A stretch of 5,753 nt of DNA from Chloroflexota bacterium (GTDB lineage: Bacteria > Chloroflexota > Limnocylindria > Limnocylindrales > CSP1-4): the NCBI GenBank assembly GCA_005880805.1, contig VBFZ01000161.1:6396-12148 (forward strand), written 5' to 3'. The position numbers and the translations under genes are program-made. Below are positions 1-4,795 of the stretch, piece by piece. The notes under the pieces are model-generated. The model ran no database searches. It saw only the letters and a list, made by a program, of their open reading frames with translations, and was not told where the DNA came from. Within the stretch, counting starts at the first letter, position 1; the number at the start of each line of letters is the position of its first letter.

Positions 1-477
1 TCCGAACGCGTCGGCGATCACCGGAACGATGAGGCCCTGATAGGAGTTGATCCAGCCGAGGTCGCGCATGGTCAGGAACAGGGGCACCATGATCACTTCG
101 AGGGGCAGGATCAGGGTCACGACGATCGCCAGGAAGAGCACGCTTCGGCCCGCGAACCGGTATTTCGCCAGCCCGTAGCCCGCGAGGCTGGTGAACAGCA
201 CGTTCAGGAGGGTGACGGTCGTCGTGACGATGACGCTATTGATCGTGTACCGAGCAAAGTCCGACTTGGTCAATGGATTTGACCACGCCTCGGCGTAGTT
301 CTCCCAGCGAGGGTCGCTCGGGATCCACTGGACAGGCAGGTCGAACTCGTGGCCGAGGGTCTTGAGCGACGTTGAGACCATCCAGAAAACCGGAACGAGC
401 AGGAAGAAGGCGATCACCGTCAGGACGACGTAGAGGAACGCCGGTCGGATCGGGTTGCGGCGGACCGACAGCAGCAC
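1..477 (-). CDS. Carbohydrate ABC transporter permease, MalG type (3' part outside window)
   Basis: This is one of the two membrane subunits of a binding-protein-dependent importer for sugars or sugar-like compounds. 159 codons are visible, reading to the left edge without a stop; the family is usually about 270-290 residues. A basic start (VRRNPIR) is followed by membrane segments near residues 14-35, 79-103 and 112-136, and the next begins near 145. Family hallmarks are the GYGLAKYRF stretch (100-108), which matches the usual AGYALAR-x-RF, and LPLEVIMVPLF (124-134) followed by LGWINSYQGLIVP. The EAA loop that docks the ATPase would lie beyond the edge. The start is a GTG at 477, 12 bases after the stop of the upstream permease gene, with GAGGGAAA in the gap as ribosome binding site. 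The short gap points to co-transcription with the MalF-type gene. Family assignment is firm; substrate is unknown. Confidence 0.9.
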   Translation of the reverse strand, partial: MLLSVRRNPIRPAFLYVVLTVIAFFLLVPVFWMVSTSLKTLGHEFDLPVQWIPSDPRWENYAEAWSNPLTKSDFARYTINSVIVTTTVTLLNVLFTSLAGYGLAKYRFAGRSVLFLAIVVTLILPLEVIMVPLFLTMRDLGWINSYQGLIVPVIADAFG

Positions 478-489
478 GCGAGCTTTCCC

Positions 490-1388
490 TCAGTCCTCGC
501 TTCGGAAGATTCGGAGGTTGACGAGGGTCACGACGATCATGATCAGGAGGAGGACCATCGATGCTGCGCTCGCATAGCCGACCCGGAAGAACTGGAACGC
601 CGTCTGGTAGATGAAGACCGACAGCGTCTGGCTCGCATTGTTGGGGCCGCCTCCGGTCAGAACGAAGGCGATGACGAAGCTGCGTGCGCAGAACGGAGCG
701 GGAGGGTCACCCACCGGAAGCGCTGGACCATTGATGCTCCGTCGACCTTTGCCGCGTCATAGAGGTCCTCGGGGATCGACTGGAGCCCCGCGAGGTAGAT
801 GATCGAAAAGAGCGGAACGAGCCGCCAGTCGGTGGCGAGGATGAAGCCCGGGATTACGGCGGTCCGATCGAACAGCCAATTGATCGCGGGGATCCCTAGC
901 GACTCGAGTCCGACGTTCACGAGCCCATACGGGTGGAACAGGAACTGCCAGAGGATGGGAACCACGATGATCGGGATGATCGCGGGGAAGAACGTCAGCA
1001 GGCGGTAGAGCCGAATGCCCGGGATGCGCTCATTCAGCAGGAGTGCCAGCGCAAGCGAGAGGACCACGATCGGGACGACCGAGCCGACAACGTAGTAGGC
1101 CGTAACGCTGAGCGAGTTGATGAACTGCTTGTCAGCGAACAGCTGAGCGTAGTTGCGAAGGCCGACGAAGTGGTGAACGGGGTTGAACGGATTTGCGTCG
1201 GTGAAGCTCAGGTAAACCGCGCGCAGGATTGGCTGGAACTTGAACGCGATGAAGAGCAGGAGAATGGGGAGGACAAAGAGGAAGCCCCAGAAGCCCTGAT
1301 TGGGTCCTCGCCACGACCGGATCGCGGCGGCCACCACCCCTCTCTCCTTCTTGCGTGCGCGAGCTGGGGCGAGGGCCTCCGCGCTCAA
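490..1388 (-). pseudogene. Carbohydrate ABC transporter permease, MalF type, frameshifted
   Basis: This is the partner membrane subunit of the importer, now split over two frames: 1388-657 gives 243 residues and 714-490 gives the C-terminal part. The first piece has a membrane segment at about 33-55, others near 94-118 and 128-150, and an intact EAA loop (DAAKVDGA at 211-218, ending VTLP at 227-230). The second carries FVLTGGGPNN and a last membrane segment ending NLRIFRSED. Only 38 bases separate the codons for LP and LTGG, where relatives I know have about 26 residues. About 40 bases, including most of the membrane helix after the EAA loop, therefore seem lost, which also shifts the frame. 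The rest looks well conserved, so the lesion is recent or is a sequencing or assembly error. The start is TTG at 1388, 2 bases after the Dabb stop, or GTG at 1337, which has a much better ribosome binding site. The family is sure; loss of function is likely if the sequence is correct. Confidence 0.85.
1344..1349 (-). promoter_or_regulatory. Strong ribosome binding site favouring an internal GTG start of the MalF-type gene
   Basis: On the minus strand AAGGAG lies 6 bases before a GTG at 1337, with a second GTG at 1334. The TTG at 1388 has only a weak GGCGGG upstream, inside the end of the Dabb gene. Starting at 1337 would give a permease beginning MVAAAIRSW, about 16 residues before its first membrane segment, and would leave a 53-base gap after the Dabb gene. 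Relying on TTG 1388 would need translational coupling to the upstream gene. Both are possible; the spacing favours 1337. Confidence 0.5.
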
Positions 1389-1390
1389 GG

Positions 1391-2011
1391 CTAGCCCGCC
1401 AGCATCCGATGCTGGTTCTGAGCGGTTCCGTTTTCCGCAGTAACTGCGCCAACGGCGTCGGCCGCTCGGCGTTGGGCCGGATGCTCGATGAACGCCCGAA
1501 GGCCGTCGACGTCATCGAAGTGGGCCTCGACGATCCAGTCATAGTTCGGTGGGTACCAACCAAGGTCGTCGCCAATCTCAAGGGCACGGACCGTTGGGCA
1601 TTCCGTGCGTAGAGAGATAAGAGCCGACCGGGCCGCCTGCTTGCCTGCTTCATCCGTCCCGGGTGCCCATCGATAGAGCGACGTGTGCCGAACGCCACCT
1701 CTCCGAGAGGCCGGCCCTTCATACACCCAGTCGACACGCGCGGCCAGGTCGGGGACGGTGACACCTTTGATGTATTCGCCAACGCGATGGTGGGCGGTGT
1801 TCTCGTTGTACTCGTCCCACGCGGCCCTGTCGCGATGATCGTGCAGCAACGCCAGCCCGAATTTTGTGGGGACCAGGCCGAGGTCTTCCCCGAAGTCGAG
1901 CGCCAGCACGTTGCTGCCGTAGTAGCAGTAGGACATCCCGTCCTTAACGCGCGCTTTCTGTTCCTGGGTGACCTTGTCGGCCCATACGAAGAGCACCGTG
2001 TGGCGGATCAT
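1391..2011 (-). CDS. Tandem Dabb (stress-responsive A/B barrel) domain protein
   Basis: This 206-residue soluble protein has no signal peptide and is built from two copies of the Dabb fold, a ferredoxin-like alpha/beta barrel of about 90-100 residues. Repeat 1 spans about 2-93 and repeat 2 about 107-190. Matching blocks are IRHTVLF (2-8) with VRHTSLY (107-113), GEDLG (41-45) with GDDLG (147-151), and the helix W65/Y68/N71/A73/R76 with L171/F174/H177/A179/R182. Dabb proteins normally act as dimers of single domains, so this chain could fold as a built-in pseudo-dimer. Most members have no assigned reaction; the plant polyketide cyclase for olivetolic acid shares the fold. The ATG start at 2011 has a clear ribosome binding site. 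The gene lies between the binding-protein and permease genes of an importer, 2 bases before the TTG candidate start of the permease, which suggests a role with the imported compound. No reaction can be assigned. Confidence 0.88.
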   Translation of the reverse strand: MIRHTVLFVWADKVTQEQKARVKDGMSYCYYGSNVLALDFGEDLGLVPTKFGLALLHDHRDRAAWDEYNENTAHHRVGEYIKGVTVPDLAARVDWVYEGPASRRGGVRHTSLYRWAPGTDEAGKQAARSALISLRTECPTVRALEIGDDLGWYPPNYDWIVEAHFDDVDGLRAFIEHPAQRRAADAVGAVTAENGTAQNQHRMLAG

Positions 2012-2015
2012 CGAG

Positions 2016-2022
2016 CTCCTCC
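2016..2022 (-). promoter_or_regulatory. Ribosome binding site of the Dabb gene
   Basis: On the minus strand GGAGGA lies 5 bases before the ATG at 2011. It fixes the start of the Dabb gene and shows that it is translated independently despite the long gap after the binding-protein gene. Confidence 0.75.
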
Positions 2023-2159
2023 GCTGCCGGCGCCCCGACCGGCCTCATGACTGGGGCTCTGTCTTCTCACGCCGACGCATCACCCGGAACGGGCGCAGGC
2101 GGCAATGTACCGTGGCTTGGGGGTGCAGGGTGGCCCCACCGCTCCCGGACGCGGCGCAC

Positions 2160-2187
2160 CGAGGCTCCGTCGTCTGACGGAGCCTCG
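2160..2187 (-). terminator. Perfect 12-bp hairpin after the binding-protein gene (attenuator or mRNA stabiliser)
   Basis: The arms 2160-2171 and 2176-2187 are exact reverse complements around a 4-base loop (2172-2175). The stem is GC-rich and begins 25 bases past the TAA at 2213-2215. On the minus strand the following bases are GTGCGCCGCG with no run of T, so it is not a textbook intrinsic terminator. A hairpin between a binding-protein gene and its permease genes is a known way to keep binding protein in excess; the malE-malF intergenic repeats of E. coli protect the upstream message from exonucleases. A partial terminator or 3'-end stabiliser is my reading. The structure is seen directly; its role is inferred. 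Confidence 0.65.
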
Positions 2188-2212
2188 AGCGCGGAGGAGG
2201 AGCCGATGCCGG

Positions 2213-3616
2213 TTAGCCTCCGATGGAGGTCTTGTACTCCTGGACAGCTTGATCGAGGCTCGCCTTTGGATCCGCCTTCTCGAGGACGACGCGGTCAATG
2301 GCGTTCTTGATGGCCGTCTGCAGTGGTCCGTAGTGAGTTGTCTGCGGTAGCGCCTTGGCTCCCGTGATGTCACTGATGAATACCGGCAGGCCGGTGAACT
2401 GGGCTGCCGCCGGCTCCTGATACCAGCCGACGATCGGCTGCAGGAGACCGGTCTTCTCGAACCAGCGGTTCGGGTCGCTGAACATGTAATTCAGGAAGTT
2501 CCAGGCCGCGGCCTTCTCCGCATCGGTGGCCTTGGCGCTGACGATGTAGGGGAACCCGTACAGGAGGTTCGGGCCTGACCCGGCCCTCGGAAGGGGCGCG
2601 ACGGTGATGTTGCCCTTCATCTTCGGGTTCAGCTGCTCGACGAATGAGAGGGCATTCGGACCGCCGAACGAAAGAACGTCCTGCTCGTTGGCGAAGTCCT
2701 GGTACGGCGAGTTCTGGACGTTCTTTGTGACCTTCGGATCGACGATGTTTTCCTTCCACTGGCGGAGTGCTTCGACGCCCTTGTCGGAGTTGAATGTCGG
2801 ATTGCCGCTCGCGTCGAAGAATTCGCCACCGAGGTTCCACATCATGTCCGCGAACATGTTCCCGTACCACTGCGGTCCGGTGTATCGGAACTCGAAGCCC
2901 TTCTGGGTGAGACGGCCGTTCGCGTCGGTCTTCTTCAGCTTGGACTGAAGCGCAGCGACCTCATCCCATGTCTTGGGAGCGTCCTTCGTCGGATCGAGCC
3001 CCGCAGCTGTGAAGAGGCGGTTGTTGATCAGCAGGCTCCAGCCGTTCTGCTGGACGGGAAGGGCCACCACGTTGCCGTCGACGACGTATGAGTCGATGGT
3101 GCCCTGGACGTAGCGGTTGACGATGTCCTGCTGGGCGCCGGCGCACATCGCGGCGGGAACGGCCGGCGCGAGCAGATTGTTCTCCTTGAGGATCGGGATC
3201 CAGGGCATATATGCGCCGTAGATCGTGGGGCCGGACCCGGCCGGCGCGGCGGCCTGGAACTTGTCAAACGAATCGAACAGGTCCATCCCGCCCGTGTAGT
3301 TGACCGTTACGTTCGGGTTCGCGGCCTTCCACTCCGCGATCATCGCCTCTTCGACGGCCTGACCGGGAGCCTCAGTGTTGCTCCACATGGTGATGGTTAC
3401 CGGTGTCGTCTTGTCCGGCAGCGGGCAATCCGTCGGCTTCTTGGCCATGAGCGGGCCGCCGGATGCCGCCGCGCTGGCAGCGACGCTGGGGCTGGCTGGC
3501 GCAGTGGACGCCGGCGCAGACGCTTGGGGGCTTGGGGGCGGCGAGGCTACTCCGGCACAGCTAGATACGACGAATGCGACCGCGAGCGGCAGCGTGAGCA
3601 GCGATCTACGCCGCAT
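2213..3616 (-). CDS. Lipoprotein solute-binding protein of a carbohydrate-type ABC importer (family 1)
   Basis: This 467-residue extracytoplasmic protein captures the substrate and delivers it to the two permeases encoded downstream. A signal peptide (MRRRS, then a hydrophobic stretch 6-17) ends in the lipobox VSSC with C20 as the lipid-anchor cysteine. Residues 23-55 form an Ala/Ser/Pro linker that would hold the domain off the membrane. The binding domain runs from about 72 to the end: VTITMWSN (73-80), EWKAANPNVTV (95-105), the family signature DGNVVALPVQQNGWSLLINNRLFTAAGL in two parts (180-190 and 193-207), then the C-lobe with SFGGPNAL (316-323) and PLPRAGSGPN (341-350). Aromatic residues such as W193, W250 and W260 could stack on a sugar. 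Length is normal for the family. The ATG at 3616 has an excellent ribosome binding site and follows a 141-bp regulatory gap, so this is likely the first gene of its transcript. The sequence does not give the substrate. Confidence 0.93.
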   Translation of the reverse strand: MRRRSLLTLPLAVAFVVSSCAGVASPPPSPQASAPASTAPASPSVAASAAASGGPLMAKKPTDCPLPDKTTPVTITMWSNTEAPGQAVEEAMIAEWKAANPNVTVNYTGGMDLFDSFDKFQAAAPAGSGPTIYGAYMPWIPILKENNLLAPAVPAAMCAGAQQDIVNRYVQGTIDSYVVDGNVVALPVQQNGWSLLINNRLFTAAGLDPTKDAPKTWDEVAALQSKLKKTDANGRLTQKGFEFRYTGPQWYGNMFADMMWNLGGEFFDASGNPTFNSDKGVEALRQWKENIVDPKVTKNVQNSPYQDFANEQDVLSFGGPNALSFVEQLNPKMKGNITVAPLPRAGSGPNLLYGFPYIVSAKATDAEKAAAWNFLNYMFSDPNRWFEKTGLLQPIVGWYQEPAAAQFTGLPVFISDITGAKALPQTTHYGPLQTAIKNAIDRVVLEKADPKASLDQAVQEYKTSIGG

Positions 3617-3630
3617 CCTTCTCCTCCTCC
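3617..3630 (-). promoter_or_regulatory. Extended purine-rich ribosome binding site of the binding-protein gene
   Basis: On the minus strand the 14 bases before the ATG at 3616 read GGAGGAGGAGAAGG, three overlapping GGAG units that can all pair with the 16S rRNA end. This predicts strong translation, as expected for a binding protein needed in excess over its permeases, and fixes the start. Confidence 0.85.
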
Positions 3631-3641
3631 AATTTTCGGCA

Positions 3642-3654
3642 GTGCATCATGCAT
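3642..3654. promoter_or_regulatory. Palindrome A (GTGCA-TCA-TGCAT), candidate operator
   Basis: Half sites GTGCA and TGCAT are separated by 3 bases. Read on the minus strand it matches palindrome B at 11 of 13 positions. It lies 25-38 bases before the binding-protein start, just downstream of the candidate -10 box, a usual place for a repressor site. The palindrome is seen directly; regulator binding is inferred. Confidence 0.5.
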
Positions 3655-3671
3655 TGCCCGTTTCAACGAGC

Positions 3672-3677
3672 ATCCTA
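3672..3677 (-). promoter_or_regulatory. Possible -10 box for the binding-protein operon
   Basis: On the minus strand this reads TAGGAT, four of six matches to TATAAT with the key first, second and last bases kept. It would place the transcript start near 3665, about 49 bases before the start codon. I see no good -35 box at the right distance, so an activator might be needed, or the call is wrong. Confidence 0.25.
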
Positions 3678-3706
3678 CAGCGAACCAATCGGCGCGCGTC
3701 GGGACG

Positions 3707-3719
3707 ATGCATTGTGCAC
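3707..3719. promoter_or_regulatory. Palindrome B (ATGCA-TTG-TGCAC), candidate operator
   Basis: Half sites ATGCA and TGCAC are separated by 3 bases, the same architecture as palindrome A. Its centre lies 65 bp upstream of A, so one regulator could bind both and loop the DNA between. It is also the left arm of a larger inverted repeat with palindrome C. Confidence 0.5.
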
Positions 3720-3752
3720 GGTTGGCCTCTCCAAGGGCAACCGTGCAATGCA
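3708..3752. repeat. Inverted repeat able to form a hairpin behind the oxidoreductase gene
   Basis: The arm 3716-3724 (GCACGGTTG) pairs exactly with 3738-3746. Beyond a 2-base bulge (3714-3715), TGCATT at 3708-3713 pairs with AATGCA at 3747-3752, giving 15 pairs in all. Inside, one G-G mismatch and two more GC pairs leave a 7-base loop. In RNA it would fold a few bases after the oxidoreductase stop, but no T-run follows on the minus strand. It could act as a weak terminator or mRNA end, or simply be two operator copies facing each other. Confidence 0.55.
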
Positions 3753-3753
3753 C
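3743..3753. promoter_or_regulatory. Palindrome C (GTGCA-A-TGCAC), candidate operator or hairpin arm
   Basis: This is a perfect 5+1+5 palindrome, 5 bases or fewer from the end of the oxidoreductase gene. It resembles sites A and B but has a 1-base centre in place of 3, so it may be a weaker or degenerate site. Confidence 0.4.
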
Positions 3754-3757
3754 CCTC

Positions 3758-4795
3758 TCACGTCCACCGGATCGCCGCCCGCCCGACGACCTGCCCAGAA
3801 CGAAGGCGCCGATGAATTTCGGGGACTCCTGAGGGCGGCGTCGTCAGGCCGATGACGGGCTGGACTCGGCCACTGGCCACCAGTTCGACCGCGAGCTGGA
3901 CCTCGCGGAACGTCGCATAGCGTGAGCCAAGGATCGTCAGCTCGTTTTCGACCAGGTGCCGTTGTTCCACGTCCCCGCGCACACTCGGAAAGGAAGTCAT
4001 GGCAATCACGCGACCACCGGGCTCGACGGCACCCAGCGCCCACGCGAAGCTGTCTGCGGTCCCGATGAAGTCGACGACAACGGTCGGTCCGCCCAATGCC
4101 CAGATGCGGCCGTCGACGCCGGAAAAATCGCCGGAACGCACCGCGACCGCGCCGTGTTCCTCGATCGCGGCGAGCTTCTCATCCGATACGTCCAAGCCGG
4201 CGACTGCAGCCCCGAATAGCCGGGCGACCTGGACGAGGTGAATCCCGACTCCGCCGCCGGCCCCAATGATCGCGACCCGATCGAAGGGGTTCACCCGGGC
4301 ACGCGTCCGGCAGATGTGGACCGGCGTCGCCACCGCATCCGGAACCACGGTCGCGGCGACCGGGTCGATCCCGTCGGGGATCGTTACGAGGTTGCGCGTG
4401 GGCAGGGTCGCGAACTGCGCGTACCCGCCATCAATCTCGACGCCCACCAGTCCCGCCAGCCGTCGACAGCGGTCCTCGAGCCCCGCGCTGCACGCCTCGC
4501 ACCGGCCACAGTAGAGATAGAAGTAGGCTGTCACGTGGCGACCGATCAACTCGCGATCCGCCGACGACCCTGTCTCGATCACCCGGCCGACGAGCTCGTG
4601 CCCGGGGACCCGTGGAAGGCCGGTTGTCCCGTCCCATCCGTCGCCGCCCAACAGATTAAGGACGGTCGAGCCTACCCCGCAGGCCTCGATCTCGATGAGC
4701 GCCTCGCCGTCGGCTGGCGGACGAACCGGGAATTCCTCCCTGTGTAGTCGATAACCTTTCTGGCTCGTGGGAAGAGGCGCACCGTTCGCAGTCAC
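3758..4795 (-). CDS. Medium-chain (zinc-type alcohol dehydrogenase-like) NAD(P)-dependent oxidoreductase
   Basis: This 345-residue cytoplasmic enzyme belongs to the MDR superfamily and probably oxidises or reduces an alcohol/carbonyl group. The GroES-like catalytic domain covers about 25-150 and includes GLPRVPGHELVGRV with H66 and E67. The structural-zinc lobe is intact, with C96, C99, C102 and C110 in the usual spacing. The Rossmann domain starts near 174 with GAGGGVG (178-184); D202 in GLDVS, at the end of the second strand, favours NAD over NADP. One residue is odd: the motif usually reading CGVCxTD is C39-G-V-G42-S-T-V, so the catalytic-zinc cysteine is glycine. The start is a GTG at 4795 overlapping the transporter stop as GTGA, implying translational coupling. 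The frame stays open to 5044, but that part overlaps the transporter gene and lacks dehydrogenase features. I believe similar cysteine-less relatives occur in other GC-rich bacteria. The substrate is unknown. Confidence 0.9.
   Translation of the reverse strand: MTANGAPLPTSQKGYRLHREEFPVRPPADGEALIEIEACGVGSTVLNLLGGDGWDGTTGLPRVPGHELVGRVIETGSSADRELIGRHVTAYFYLYCGRCEACSAGLEDRCRRLAGLVGVEIDGGYAQFATLPTRNLVTIPDGIDPVAATVVPDAVATPVHICRTRARVNPFDRVAIIGAGGGVGIHLVQVARLFGAAVAGLDVSDEKLAAIEEHGAVAVRSGDFSGVDGRIWALGGPTVVVDFIGTADSFAWALGAVEPGGRVIAMTSFPSVRGDVEQRHLVENELTILGSRYATFREVQLAVELVASGRVQPVIGLTTPPSGVPEIHRRLRSGQVVGRAAIRWT

Larger units (their letters stand above)
2012..2212 (-). other. 201-bp gap between the binding-protein gene and the Dabb gene
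   Basis: No convincing gene is seen here. The gap holds a perfect 12-bp hairpin close to the binding-protein stop (2160-2187), a small GGTGG/CCACC palindrome at 2129-2140, and the Dabb ribosome binding site. I searched the minus strand for paired -10 and -35 boxes and found none that I would defend, so the Dabb and permease genes are probably read from the promoter upstream of the binding protein. Confidence 0.6.

Noticed and set aside
657..714. Programmed ribosomal frameshift joining the two permease pieces
   Set aside because: No slippery heptamer is visible, and about 13-14 residues of a membrane helix would still be missing after any shift, so a functional product is unlikely.
933..1394. 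Plus-strand frame of 153 codons
   Set aside because: It is antisense to the MalF-type permease, rich in Glu/Asp/Arg as expected for the complement of a hydrophobic gene, with no recognisable domain.
2160..2187. Full intrinsic terminator ending the transcript
   Set aside because: The stem is perfect but no T-run follows on the minus strand, and same-strand importer genes continue downstream; a partial terminator or stabiliser fits better.
3375..3832. Plus-strand frames crossing the binding-protein start and the gap upstream of it
   Set aside because: They run antisense through the signal peptide and linker codons and across the palindromes; their composition is repetitive and no ribosome binding site or domain is seen.
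4238..4747. Plus-strand frame of 169 codons
   Set aside because: It lies wholly antisense to the oxidoreductase, whose protein carries clear family motifs; this is a common GC-rich shadow.
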